From Pontederia crassipes (taxonomy: Eukaryota; Streptophyta; Magnoliopsida; Commelinales; Pontederiaceae): a stretch of 64,000 nt of DNA. Below the pieces are notes generated by a model. That model ran no database searches and had not been told where the DNA came from. It saw only the letters and a list, made by a program, of their open reading frames with translations. Shown one piece after another: positions 1 through 17,867 of this stretch (position 1 is the stretch's first letter; each line of letters starts with the position of its first letter). The position numbers and the translations under genes were made by a program. Location: positions 46,403,696 to 46,467,695 of the forward strand of contig CM060188.1 of NCBI GenBank assembly GCA_030549335.1, written 5' to 3'.

Positions 1-93
1 CCTCTGTTCTCTGTCAACCCATCCTCACCTCCACTGGGAAAAATCCCCATGGTTGGGGACTCCTCCAGAACATTGAATCACGAGGAGTTCTAC

Positions 94-179
94 CAATCCC
101 CTATGCTGTCCACCCCACAACCCACTTCTCACATCCCAATCCCCTATGCTGTCCACCCCACAACCCACTTCTCACATCC
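94..179. repeat. Tandem duplication, 43-bp unit x 2
   Basis: Two adjacent, apparently identical 43-bp copies (94-136 and 137-179) of a C-rich sequence lie in a presumed phosphoglucomutase intron. No coding potential is seen. Positions 1-336 otherwise look intronic, ending in an AG acceptor at 335-336. Confidence 0.85.
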
Positions 180-336
180 CTCTCTAACTTCCTGCTTCCC
201 TTAATACCTTCAAAAAGGTCATTACATGTTGTGGAGTATCTATTTCTGAGTTCGAACAAAAACCAGATATTTTGTGGCCATGTTTTTGTATCAATTTATT
301 GTCTTTCGATTTTTACTTTGTTGGTCTCACTTGTAG

Positions 337-5830
<5,494 letters not shown>

Positions 5831-7459
5831 AAAATAGTTACAAAGAAGATCACCCGACCCTCCCTTGAGGTTGAGTTTTGCTTTTGGGTGTTGAATGCAG
5901 CTCGTTTCTTTGCTTTAAAGTTCCACCGAGATGGAAAATAAGGACGTTTGTCTTGACATGCACTCTGATAACTTGGTATCAAAATTTTCTGAATTTCGCC
6001 ACTAATACCGAGTTGTTTTCTTTATCCCTGTATATTTCAATTTCCTATGAGACTTTGTGCATCTTCTGATGAAGTTCCTGGATTTGTACTTTGTTAAATA
6101 AGCAACCTTTTTGTTTTTCTGACATATTCCAGTGCTTGTAAGTTTAATGTTGCAATTTTCAACAAAGTTTTTTTTTTTTACTTGCACAAAGAAAATTTAA
6201 AATTTTGAGATTAAGGATTATGTGCAACATTTGTTGCCGCTCCGAAATATTCTTGACCTTAAACATCAGTGATCGAGATATAGTACTTGTGGGGCGTATG
6301 TTTTCAGTGTCACATCGGACTTCCTATGTGTTATATTTTTTATTCTCCAACTTTTAGTTGAGCGGAAAAAAGAGCAGCTTACAATTAATATTTTATCACC
6401 CAAACGCCGTTTTTTTTCCTATTGATCTGCATCTAAAATATGTTGTTAAAATAGACTTAGATGTTCCTCAAATAGAACTTTAAACGAGGATCCTGAGTAT
6501 GTAAAACACTTGTGTGCTGTGTTGTCTTGTACCTTTGAATTGATAAAATATAACTAGATCAAATTTGTCATGCATCAAATTATCAGCCACTATATGTGAA
6601 AACCTTCCTCAATGAATTTGTCATGTACAAGCTTTTAATCAAAGTTATCATGGCAGGGTCGGAGCCTATTTGTACATGATGACGCCAAACAAGCTTTCGC
6701 CGTTTCAGTTTCAATCAAAATCTTCTCCTCACAGAAATTGCTTTTCACTTTCCTATCATGAGACGATACGAAGATTTTAAACATGCTCATATTTCTGATG
6801 TTAAGCAGCATAAATAAATCCGTTAACAGCATAAATAGATTCTTCGTGGCCGGAATCTACTTATTAAGGTGGGAGTAAATGAATGAAAATGAATCCCTCA
6901 AAGAGTTTTACGGAGATCATTGATTTTAATCACATTATTATATTACTTTTTTATATAAATAATTATCATAGCCAATCACTTACGATCAAATATTTGGCTT
7001 ATTGTATCGAAAGTGTCGATGCTGTCGCTCCAAATCCGCCATTACATTATCCCACGCCAATTGTCCCAAAAAATATATGAAAAACGCACGCCCATGTTTC
7101 ACGACTGTGGCTGGACATACAAGCGTTTCTGATAAAGCTCACAATCAAATTGCCAGTTAGTGACAAAATGGAGAGAAAAAATACGAGTGCTGAGCATAAG
7201 TTATGAAGTAAACGTGTGAATAGTCGGACCAGCGTCATCCAAGTAAAATGTGCACAATCCATGTCCCGCACTTGTACAATTTTCACGCAAAATATATCCG
7301 GGAAAATGATGGTTGTTTCGAATAGTCGGCCGGCGTCATCTAGGTAATATGGGGAATTCGAAAAGAGAATTGTTACTTGCAAAAAAGAAATATTAATCAT
7401 TCTGTGAAAAAAAAGGACTATTGGTCGTAATGCTGTAACAGAAACTTAGGATATATGGT
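5831..7459. other. Intergenic, between convergent PGM and TAF13 3' ends
   Basis: This holds the presumed 3' UTRs of both genes. No credible gene is seen. A 37-bp block (gaatagtcgg...gcgtcat) occurs at 7218-7254 and again at 7320-7356, a degenerate direct repeat 102 bp apart. The rest is AT-rich without recognisable elements. Confidence 0.6.
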
Positions 7460-10400
7460 TCAGTCTGCATTTGCCAATGTCTCCTCATTTACATCGAAAG
7501 CCTTCCTTGCTAGTTTAAGTTCTTCATGCATGGACAGTAATTCAGTGGACCGACGGAGTTTTGGTGGATCCTGCATGATACAGAAATTGGCAAAAAGTAA
7601 CCTCTTAATGATACGCATCAAAGGCAAAGCATTTTTTTCTTTTTTGCAGAGAAAATGATGAACACAGAACTCGAGGAAGTCATCCACTTTTTATTCAAAT
7701 GGAAAACGTGAACTGTACAAATATGTATGTGGCACAAAAGAAAGCAAAATGGAGAAAGGCTTCCTAAACGAGGATATTAGTTGAGTCTCAACAAAGACAC
7801 AATTTATTCAGATTAAACAAAGAACAAACTAGTAATTCTACATTAGAATCTCTACAACTATAAAACAACGAATGTATGAACATTTTAAGGATGAACTAAT
7901 CCAACCTACAAATAATGTCATTATTTTAGGGTATCATGACACTTGTTTTATATTTTAGATAAAAACTCATTAGATCTTTTTTTTTAGAGGAAAAAGGATG
8001 ACTACCGTTTTGATTGCCATCATTAGATCTTGATTTGGTATTTAGAATTTTGTCTATTATATCCATTTGACCCTTGCAAAAAATATGAGTACTTGGCATT
8101 ATAAATTGCAATGGAAGACACATCTCAGACAAATTTCTAACATGAATTATGAATGTCTTCTCACATCTAGTTCAAAAGGATGATGGTGTAGGTGAGGAAA
8201 AGTAGGCCATGAACTACAAAAGAAAAATATGAGTATTAAATTGGCATACCTTTCTAATTAAGTACAAGAAATCCTCAGTTAAAAGCCTTCCTCTCTTTGA
8301 TGCGATATTTTGGGCTTTATGCACCTACAAGAATTTAATTATCTCAGAATAGGTACTCACAAGTCCACAAAATTGTGATTGCAAGACTTCTCGACCTTCT
8401 CAACATGTAATAGAATACATAATTGTGTAACAATATTTCGTCACTTCTCCAATCAAATCCTAAAATTGTGCCTTTTACTATGCTGATAAAATACATAATT
8501 GACAAAAGGATTTATTTTAGGGGAATTAGCAAAAGAATTCAGATCATATTGACTCCAAGTATCAAGTTCTTATGGTGCCATATGTAAAGAATTCTATTGC
8601 AGCATCAACGCAACTAAATTCTTAGTGTTTTTTTTTTGAAATGGTATTCTTAGTTGTTTCTAATAAGAACAATTGTATCACATTGCCAGAGATGATAATA
8701 CAAAGTTCAAAGCAGCAGAATCAAAGATCTTTTTAGAAATGTTAGGCTCAAGGATGACAATAAATTGTGAGAAGCAATTAAAAGTGGGCAATGAGTTTAT
8801 TACCAGGTCAGTGATATATTCAACAACAATGTCCTCTACCAAAGCAACTGTTTCTGGAAGAGGCTGTAAAACAAACAATGTGCAGTTAAGTGCTAAATTT
8901 GAGATAAATCTGTTATTTTTTTTAGGAGAGATAAATCTATTATTGCAAACAATATAAGTTTCTTTTAGCTATATGGACACAGCACAAAGAAAGATTAATG
9001 GGAAAACAAAGGGGTTTTCATTAGTGAGGATCAAACTTGAGTTGAGTCGAGAGGTGAGGCATTGCATGACGCCCGTACTTTCATTACGCATACAATTTAA
9101 ACATGTAATCTGCAACAATTACAGTACATGGATCTTTCTACAAGAGATCTCTGATGATTGCTACCTTTTTGTGCATCCAACTCTAGAGGCAAACATCTCC
9201 TTCATGGTTGCTTCTAGCAAGGAGTTACTTGACCTTCCTTTCATGAAAGCGATAATATTGACAGTGGAATAACTTCTTTGTTTAGACATTCAATGTTCCT
9301 TGCATTTGTGCATTAATAGTCTTCCTAGTTTCCTTCATAACTTTCCTGATTTCTGTACATTAGCACGTCTTATGATTAATTGATGGTATATGCATTTGAT
9401 GTTTACTTGTTCTCCTTAAAAAATACACATCTCAACCTCTTCAAATTATGTGCCGCATAAAATACAAATTACCTGCTGAATAGTAGAGCTAATTTGTAAA
9501 AACTATGCTTAAATATACAATGTCTTTTCTAAAAAACAAATGCAGTATCCTCAAAGCAGAAGTCATGTACCAGAGAATAAGTTTTGCCTCCGTGTCCCAT
9601 GGACTTACAAATAGATTATATGATGGTCATGTGATTTCTGCCACTGTCAATATAGCTTTAATATAAGTTTTTATGAAAATTATTCATCCTAGTAAGTTTT
9701 TCTTTTTTCAGTTGAAAATTTAATGAGAATATGCAGCAATATGTCAAATCCTAAAGGGTCGGCCATTTTAGTACTGATTCGCATACACATTGCCAACATC
9801 ACCGTTTCAGAATTTATCAAAATTCTTACTCTTTAGCAATATTATTATCCACTAAAACTACTATATGGGAGAAACCATTACTTGAGTTTAGAGAACAAAT
9901 TACTTACATTGGGATCATCACCAAATCCATACATCATGTGTTGCACTATATGGAAGAAAAAACAAGAAATGAATAGATATTTATGACCACAATAGTTTCT
10001 TCTAGAAACAAAATGCTGAACACATTGAGAATAAAGAACAGAATCCCGATGACACAAGTTAAATATTAACTGAGAAGGAAATCATTCCTTTAGAAGGAAA
10101 TCAACACAACAAAAGTGACAAATAGAAAAGAAGAAACATGATGAAAAGCTAATCCAAAAGTGAGGCTAATATAATATTTCTCACAATTACAATTTGAGAA
10201 ATTACACAGTAACACTGCAGCTCAATAACACAGTTTAAATGACAATGATTCTTTTCTCAAACGGAAATTTCTATGAATAAATAATGAAGAGGAACATCAT
10301 CAAAGCACTTTGTATTTTCTTTCCCAAGTACCGCATCATCATCCACTCAAATCCAGAGTCCCCGACAAACTCCTCATCTTCAACCACCCAACTTTGGAAA

Positions 10401-11355
10401 ATTTATCTTTGCACCCCGCAATTGTAGGCCTTGATGTATTGGATTCATTAATCTACCTATGAATTCATTGGATTATGAAGGAACAGATGTTTGAATGCAA
10501 TATTTTAAGGCAAAATGATACTCTTTGTCAGCGGAAAATTTCTATGAATACAATAATGAAGACAAAGATCATCAAAGCACTCGTAATTTTTTCCCCGAGT
10601 ACCACATCATCATCCACTCAAATCCAGAATCCCCAAAAAAGTACTCATCTTCCACCACCTAACTTTGGGAGGAGAACTTTAGTTTCCTTCATTGCCCAAG
10701 TGGAATGCAGGGTTTCTATTTGATCTTTTTCAGCAGTGGTAAAAGGGACCAAGATTAGAAACTAAAGTCGAGTAAGATATACCCAAGGAAGGCACCTGGG
10801 ATTCAAACCAGGTCTACAAAGTCTTGGTTGGTAGGGATAATAACTTTACATTTTCTCTAACGATTATCATTGCATCAATTTTCTCATCCTAAAACCATGA
10901 GATCCCAAATGATGGCATCAAAGGGCAGTGGCATCCTTTTCATGGTCCGGGTGTAGAACACATCTACAAACCCCCCACCACCCTCGCTGCACTCAGCTTA
11001 TTACGCGCTCATTCGCCGCGGATCCCCATCGAACGCCATTTCCGGCTCAGAACTTACCTCTCCCATCCAGGGTACTCCGGCTCCATCAGATGCCCAGAAA
11101 TGGCATAACCGATGCGGTTTCGACTAAAGGAATTACTTCTCACAAAAACCAAGATGTTGCTGGAGACTCCGGAAAACATCAACAACATCAACAGCAACAA
11201 AGAGACAAGAAAGGAGGAAGCGTACAGTCTTTCTGGAAGACGCCGCGCTTGCGCTTGAGGGAAGCCTCCGATGGCTGCGAGGAGGACCCCGCCTTCGCCT
11301 TGGCCGCCGCCGCCGCCGTCGGAGCGCCGGCTGATGGCGACGATATGCTGTTCAT
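7460..11355 (-). CDS. TAF13: TFIID subunit 13 (TAF13), complete, five exons
   Basis: TAF13 is a histone-fold subunit of the general transcription factor TFIID and pairs with TAF11 in the nucleus. Exons on the minus strand are 11226-11355, 9908-9945, 8804-8863, 8250-8324 and 7460-7570. All borders are GT/AG and the phases join exactly to 414 bp, 137 residues plus TGA. Residues 1-33 are Ala/Ser-rich and low complexity. LKRKRGVFQKD marks the usual plant TAF13 N-terminus. The histone fold spans about residues 44-112 (LQHMMYGFGDDPN, PLPETVALVEDIVVEY, SKRGRLLTEDFLYLIRKD), followed by RSTELLSMHEELK and ARKAFDV. The length suits the family (about 125-140 residues). Exon 1 is GC-rich, the others AT-rich. 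Start chosen: the only ATG in frame before the conserved block, 11353-11355. A ~1 kb insertion begins about 40 bp upstream of it and must contain or displace the promoter. No coding defect is seen. Confidence 0.95.
10261..10675. repeat. Diverged direct duplication in TAF13 intron 1
   Basis: About 140 bp at 10261-10400 recur at about 10531-10675, offset by ~270 bp. Both hold atcatcaaagcact, catcatcatccactcaaatcc and caccacc(t/c)aactttgg. Identity by eye is roughly 85 %. It is old, with no coding function. Confidence 0.7.
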
Positions 11356-11395
11356 CGTAAGAGAGGAAGGTGAAATAGAAACACCACAAAATAAT

Positions 11396-12385
11396 CCGAA
11401 AAAGAAGAAAATGGAGAGACGGATGACTTCTGCCGTGGTGAGTCCAGTCTTGGGAAAGCCCAAATATCGGGTCCGGGTCTAAGCATACCCGGTCTCGAAC
11501 TAGATTAATTTTTGATTCGGTATCAAATTTGAACCCGGTCGGATCCGGTTTCGGGTCAGATCCGACAATCCAGAAATGTCATCGGATTTGCGATCGGAAA
11601 TTGTAAGAGGACGTCGAAGATCGACCCGAGTGGCCAGATGCGGCGCCTGCGGCCGGATCGGCTCACCTGGGGGCCGATCCGACGTCGGATCTGGCCACTG
11701 GTCGCCAGTGGCCAAATCCGACCGTCGGATCCGGCGCCATGCGAATCAGGCGTCACGGTCTGGCACTCCGATTTGGCCGCCAAGCGCCAGGTGCCAGATC
11801 CGACGCCTGACGGCCAATCCGGCCGTCAGGTGCCAGATCCGATGCCTAGCGATCGATCCGGCCGTCAGAGGCCGGATCGCGAAGCTCGTGGCGATCGAGT
11901 AGAGAGAAAGAGAGGGAGTCAGGAGAGGGAGGTCGGCCGGACTGGCGGAGTTGTCGTCGCTGGCTCGTTACCGTCGTCGCCGGGAGAGAGAGGGAGAAGG
12001 AGAAGACGAGAGACGGAGAGAGAGATGGGAGAGAGAGGGCGTGAGAGTCCGAGAGTGAGACGAAGAGAGAGATGGGAGAGAGAGGGCGTGAGAGTCCGAG
12101 AATGAGACGAAGAGAGAGATGGGAGAGAGAAAATGAGAGGGTGAAATGAAAAAATCACGTGGAATGAGGTTTATATACTGAACAAGTAACTCGGGTCGGG
12201 TCCGGGTCCGGGTTGGGTATTGGGATGGGAAACTCGGTCCTGACCCGAAACTCACTAGGTTTTCTATCATTTGGACTCGATTTCAGCCCGGATTTGATCC
12301 GGGCCGGGTTATTTCCCTATCTTTTCGGGTCGGTGCAGTCCGGGTCGATCGGGTTGGTGCGGTTCGGATCGACCGAATTTTTAAT
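11396..12385. mobile_element. CpG- and GA-rich insertion just upstream of TAF13, flanked by 14-bp direct repeats
   Basis: A 990-bp segment lies between two exact copies of caccacaaaataat (11382-11395 and 12386-12399), which read as a target-site duplication. Its start is about 40 bp upstream of the TAF13 ATG. The interior is rich in CpG and in CGGGTC/GATCCGG words (11500-11880). It then turns into GA-rich DNA with a 47-bp unit repeated about 2.5 times (12022-12145). No transposase, LTR or terminal inverted repeat was recognised. A 14-bp duplication would fit retroposition better than a hAT or Mutator element. Long ORFs here follow from repeats and GC content, not from a gene. On the TAF13 sense strand the GA tract becomes a CT tract, which may act as leader or core promoter (inference). 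Confidence 0.55.
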
Positions 12386-12399
12386 CACCACAAAATAAT

Positions 12400-13211
12400 A
12401 TCACATTAACTTCTTAATTCCACATCTTCCATTTTAAATTCAAACACATTTCAAACTAATATGTCAATTCGATTATTTACATGAGATTTCGATTGCCAAG
12501 CGCGGCGAGTTATAAATTTATAATTTGGAGGATCAATTTATTAAAAAAAATAAAGTTGAGAGATTAAAATGAAATTTTAAGGTAGTAACCGTAAAAATTA
12601 TTATAATTCGTTACTCACTTATATTAACGTCCATCAGTCTCATGGACAGATGGACTTTCCAAAAGTCAAGAAAAAGAAAACACCATTGTTAAGCTTGAAG
12701 GGACACCTAACTGGAGATAGGCCAGGGTCATCTCCAATTGCCTATTTCTGATAAAGTCCATCTGTCTAATTAAATCCTATTTTCCATCCTCTCACAAAAG
12801 TATGTGGCTGGTTTGTACCGCCTTTATTTGCCCATTAAACTAATGAACTTGGATTCGCTTGAAATGATGGATGAGCAACTTGGACAGTCCAAAGAGGTGT
12901 GTGATTTTGCATATTTCCAATGCATCTACAGCCAGAATAAGACTTAAAAGCAAGAATTGTTCTGTTTTGTTATTTTTTCCTTTTAACATGTAAGTCTAAA
13001 AATAGGGCCACTTATTTTTAAACCTACTTGTCAATTAGTTTAATAATATTATATTATATGTATATATATAATTATTTATTTATTAATACATTATCATAAA
13101 ATTATAAAATAAATTTATTTAGATCTAATAATAAATAAGTATTTTATTAGTTATTTATTATAACTTATCTATGATTATTATATTTATTGTATTATAATAG
13201 AATTTTATTAA
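12400..13211. other. AT-rich intergenic DNA with a small inverted repeat
   Basis: No gene is seen. A near-perfect 15-bp inverted repeat (ggacagatggacttt at 12644-12658, its complement at 12753-12767, one mismatch) brackets about 95 bp. From 13010 the sequence is extremely AT-rich and resembles 14490-14590 and 53370-53470 in word content. Confidence 0.5.
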
Positions 13212-14192
13212 GATTTTTTTCCTTTAACCTCTTCTAATCTATGACATTTTTTTGCGTATTCGAATTTTCTTCAAACCTCCCCTAAATTTTATTATAACTT
13301 ATCTATGTTAACTTTCTTATTATTTTTTTTATGTTTTCTGAATTATTGAATGACTAAACTTCCCTTTGCTCAAATATTCTAACATTTTAAAAGTTTAAAA
13401 CAATACATAAATTTTTTTTAAAAAAAAAGCTAGCTCTAGCCCTCGACAACGATCTTCTTCTCGGTTCTTCATCTTCTTCATGCGATCAAGATCTTCGTCA
13501 CCTTCTTGGTGTTTGATTGGCAGCGATGAGATGCAAGCCGCCACCCCAACATGGGCATCTTCATCTCCAATATTGTAGCGAATTGCAAATTGTGAATTGG
13601 TGTTTGTGCATCATGTTGGTCAGCTGCCGCACGTTCTCCAGGTGATTGGCGAATTACAAATTGTCTCTATGGTTCTTGATCGAGGTGGATCGCTGTAGAA
13701 TGGCGTCATTGTTCATCATTGGCAACTACTGCTTTCGTCTCTTTCACTCCCATGGTTCGACTTCATCTTCTCTAGTTGTTTCACTCTCTTCTGTCGTTGC
13801 TCCGATCTTCTCGCCCTGGCGCAACCAGACGATGGACAAGTCGTTGGAGCTGAGCTCGACGCTGGCGTGGGAATCACATGGCGCCGAGAATGCTGGAGGA
13901 TGGTGTCCTATATCAGAGATGGCATCAAGGGCCGCACGGAGGCATCGGAGTCTTGGCCAACGAAGAGGTTCATTTCGAGGGAAGGGTACAAGGGGGAGGG
14001 CAGTTTAGTCGCGAGGGCAGCTGTCATTCAATTATTCAAAAAAATGAAAAATAACGAGAAAGTTAATAGATTTTGACGGATGAACCAAAGTGAAAAATGC
14101 GGCATAGTTCAAGAGAGATTTGAGAAAAATTCGAAAGTCATGGGTAGACGTTGAAAAAACTTTAGTTCAGGGAAGGTTAAATGAAAAAGCTC
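13212..14192. mobile_element. Mutator-like element with long imperfect TIRs and GC-rich interior
   Basis: The two ends are inverted copies of each other over roughly 130 bp. The left end begins gatttttttcctttaacct and the right end, reverse-complemented, begins gagctttttcatttaacct; both then share a TTCGAATTTT block and further inner matches. A 9-bp exact duplication TTTTATTAA (13203-13211 and 14193-14201) flanks it, the size made by Mutator-like transposases. The interior (about 13430-14010) is much more GC-rich than the arms and carries a 120-codon open frame at 13646-14008 with no recognised domain. There is no transposase, so it is non-autonomous. The GC jump is what one sees when such an element has captured host DNA (Pack-MULE), but no donor is recognised. 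Confidence 0.75.
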
Positions 14193-14201
14193 TTTTATTA
14201 A

Positions 14202-15300
14202 TTTAAATTTTTAATTTTTTTAAAAAAATACATAATCTAATTTATATTATATTAGGTCATATTAAGATATTATTTATGTAAATTATAATATGAATTACAT
14301 ATCAAAGAAATTTTTAGTCAAAATTAAAAACTTATTTTTTAATAAAATCCAAAAAAAATTAATTGAATTCAATATATATATGCATTTATATATGGTAGTA
14401 ATACATGTTTAAACAATAATCAATTACAATATTTTATATTTAATATAATTTTATATCATAAAATAATAAATTAATTTTTTTAGATTTTATTTTTTACTCA
14501 AACACCTATTAAAACTTATCTATTTAATCAACCTTTTAATTCGTCATAATTACATTTTTTCCAAACATCAAATAAAAAATTGCGATAACCTCGTTTTAAT
14601 CAGGGCATATGAGTCTTTTGGCAAAAAAATTCTCGTAACATTTTCTATATAAAATTCTAAGACTCTTTTTGTCACCTCTTTTCCTTCACGTGACGACTAG
14701 GTCTTGAAGAAGGAGACAAAAGAGAATTTAAAGGAAGAGGAAGAAGAGATAGAAAAAGAACAAGACAAACAAGAAAATAGACAAGTTATGTAAAACAAAT
14801 CCAATTCCTCTCAATGGATTGTTATGTATTGAATTGAGACATATATCCAATAACATTCTAGTTCTTGATAGGAGTTGTGATTGAGGGATCATTCATGTTT
14901 TAATTATGAGTAGATATCAAAGCTTATAGATTATTCTTATGCTTCATAATGATTATAGTTCGTAAATCCTTAGATTCATGTTCTAGAACATATTTGAAGG
15001 AAAATCAAAATTTTTTTCTTCTAGTGCCATTATTTTGATGTTTTATTCATGTTATATGTCTATCAAATGTCTATTAATGTCTTCCAAACTCTTCATCATG
15101 ATATGTATAATTTCCCATTGATTTTATCTTGAAAAACATCAAATTTTGAGTTTCCAAAATTCGGATTCTCGACGTCGACACAGACATGACTAACCCCGAT
15201 CATGATTGTGATCGATCGGCTAGTATCAAATGAAAATAGTCTTCGGTCATGTCACAAGGCTCTGGCATGACCATGATAGCCCTGTCACACTGATTGAAAG
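14202..15300. other. AT-rich intergenic sequence, no gene seen
   Basis: This is low-complexity AT-rich DNA, with a purine-rich stretch at 14700-14780. No open frame of note and no recognisable element were found. Confidence 0.5.
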
Positions 15301-16646
15301 GTGTAAGGCAAAAGAAACGTGCTTCTCTGATGCGTATAAAATTGATAGCAAACGTTAGCAAGTGCACTAGTCGCTCAAGTAATAAAGTGAATGAGTAAAG
15401 TTATTGTTCCCACGAGGACAATTAATAATTTAGATTCTATTTTAACTGAGAAATTAAGAAAATATATTATTTCAGATGTGTAAAAAAGAAAATAATAAAA
15501 ATAAATGAAATGATCACCTAGAAAAATAATAATTTGATGATTAAGGCACCTAATTATCACCACTAAAATGTAATAAATTTTCTTAACTTAGAATTAGTTG
15601 AATAAATAACAAAGTGAATTCTCAAAATTAGTTAACCAATATTTCAGGCTTTAACTACTATTTTATGAATAATTAGAATAAATCAATCCTTTCAATTTTT
15701 AATTTACTTAATTAATCATAACATGCATTAAAATGGAATTAATATTAAGGGCTTTGTCAAGTCATCTTAATAACTACACAAATTAGGTCTCTTTCGATTT
15801 TCCTAATTGTGGCATGCAATAAATTAGATCAATCCTAAAAACTATTATGAAGATAATCACTTCTTCTCAGATAACAATCAAATCATAAATCATGGAATCA
15901 AATAAAAGCATTAAACATGAAATTGCAATGCTATTAAGGATTCAAATCAAACTAATATTTAGAAAAACTTTAAAACATAAATATGGTTCAGCTAGAATGA
16001 CCCTAATGAAGGAATAAATCTTAGAATAACAACATCAAATCTAATGAAAAAGATTGAGAAAAGAAAATGAAGAACTCTGGCAGCCACTGTGCATGTGCTC
16101 TCGCAAGTTTCCGACAAAGTTTCGCTATTGTTCTCGATCTTCTCCTCTTTGTAGGCTTCAAATCTATGCTCCAAGGATATTTTCCAAGGCCTTTTTTTAT
16201 CTCCTTTTATAGATTTTCTCGTCTCCAAAAGAAAGAAATTGAAATTCTATCGAAAAAGTGAATAAAATGACTTTAAAACCGTCCGTCGTCACGACTGTGA
16301 AAGATTCTGTCACGGCCGTGACAGAGACTGTCAAGGCTGAAAAATACTTAGAAACTTTTCTATCTAAAAATCTCTTCGTCACGGCTGTGACAGAAACTGT
16401 CATAGTTGTGATAGTGACAACCAATTTTTTTATTCTAACATCTTTCTCTCACAATCATGAAAAGAATTGTCACGACTATGACAGTCTTCTGAGCTGTTTT
16501 ATGGCATTTTCTTGCCATGATTTCGACGTTTTCTCATATCCTGCCATGAATAATTTCCAGACTTAGGTAGAAATCAAATCCAAAGAAAATTGTGTAAAAA
16601 TAAATCTAAACTCCCATTTTCTAAACATAAAAAATTCTCAAGTGTT
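15301..16646. other. Non-coding LTR-retrotransposon-like sequence
   Basis: The order of features (a block near 15400 reading ttattgttcccacgaggac, then long AT-rich non-coding DNA with repeated catgcatt/aattaggt words) resembles the untranslated internal regions common in plant Gypsy elements. Around 16270-16480 near-palindromic words such as gtcacggccgtgac and ctgtcacggctgtgacag recur at least four times. No gag or pol remains, so family and borders are unresolved. The solo LTR at 16652 is inserted in it. Confidence 0.35.
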
Positions 16647-16651
16647 AATCA

Positions 16652-17862
16652 TGTACGATCCCAAAGGACACCAAGAGAGGGGGGTGAATTGGTGTTCAAT
16701 TTGAAAATGTCGATTTCACAAAAATCGCCACGAAAGTTTAAAATTTGATTCTTAAATCCTTTACAATTCATATCATAAATTCAATATTAGAGGGAGAGAG
16801 AGAGAAAATCAAATGCAAACACATGATGATTGTTGACGAGGTTCAGCCACACTTTGGCCTACGTCCCCGCTTCGACTTCTCGACCTCGAGATCGTCGGAG
16901 ATTCTACTAAAACTCTTCCTTAATTTCAAATGGGACAAGGAAGAACGCCCTTTACATCAACCACCTTTTCTCCGCTTCGAGAGGCAAGACAAGTTCTCCT
17001 CCTAGGAAGCTAATCTTTTCTCTCGCTCAAAAGGTAAGATTTTGAACCTCTTTTACACAGGAGCTCTCTCAGTATTTTTCTAAATAAAATGTTTCTCTCT
17101 TTTACAAAGCTAAGCTCACAAGAAAAGAAGAGAGAAAGAAGAAAAAATTAAAAATGAAAAATGAAAACTTCAAGAAGAATGTCTACTTTTGATAATTTGA
17201 AGTTTTTCTTCAAGGCTTGGATGAGTGCATTTCCTTCTGGCGTTGGCACTCCTTTTATAGGCTTTTGCAAGTGAGAAAGTCGTACAAATATCATTTCACA
17301 ATTTTCTTCTTCAAATTTGACCGTTACTGTTCATTTGACTCGGAGGCTGGTCGACCGCACATATGAACCGGTCGACCGGTACACTTTCTTTTATAAAAAA
17401 TATGACTGTTGACGAATTATGCACTGTCCGGTCGACCTATATTTTGGACCGAACGACCGATATCTCGATCGGTACAGTCTCGACATTCTGTTGGTTGAAT
17501 TGGACATTTTTTACACTGACCGATCGACCTGTGTTCTGAACTGGTCGATCGATATTATGGACCGGTCGACCTACTTTCCAACCGATAGTTCGACCGCCCT
17601 GCACTATGTTAAGCACAACTTTTTGCACAGTTATCCAAATGAGATGATTTTTTATTCTATGGGAAGCTAACAGAATTCTCTACAACTTCGATATTTATGA
17701 CTAATTCAAAATCTGATAGGATCATAGTTAATTTTTTAATCAAAGTGTAGTACATAAAGTTATCCATTTTTCTTTAAACTTTTTTAGCATTTTAACTTTA
17801 ATCTTTCGAGGTTTGTATCATCAAAATATAATTTTATATATCACTAAAACTTAGATCCAACA
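16652..17862 (-). mobile_element. Copia-type solo LTR with 5-bp target duplication
   Basis: This 1,211-bp LTR begins tgtacgatccc and ends gatccaaca on the plus strand; in element orientation (minus) it starts TGTTGGATC. Its right end (from ~17735) matches 20943-21069 and its left end matches 23434-23574, the two LTR remnants around the Copia gag at 21811-23303, so it belongs to that family. Exact AATCA copies lie at 16647-16651 and 17863-17867. No internal region is attached, which is the signature of LTR-LTR recombination. The segment 17345-17590 carries several GGTCGACCGG-like palindromes. Confidence 0.85.
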
Positions 17863-17867
17863 AATCA

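Noticed and set aside
10780-10850. Possible tRNA gene or SINE on the minus strand (ggtttgaatccc)
   Set aside because: A B-box-like word is present, but no cloverleaf could be drawn and no target duplication or tail was found.
10928-11482. 184-codon plus-strand ORF
   Set aside because: It runs antisense across TAF13 exon 1, whose frame and splice sites are conserved; GC-rich shadow.
11576-12270. Several 70-155 codon ORFs on both strands
   Set aside because: They arise from CpG-rich and GA-repeat sequence with few stops in any frame; no domain is seen.
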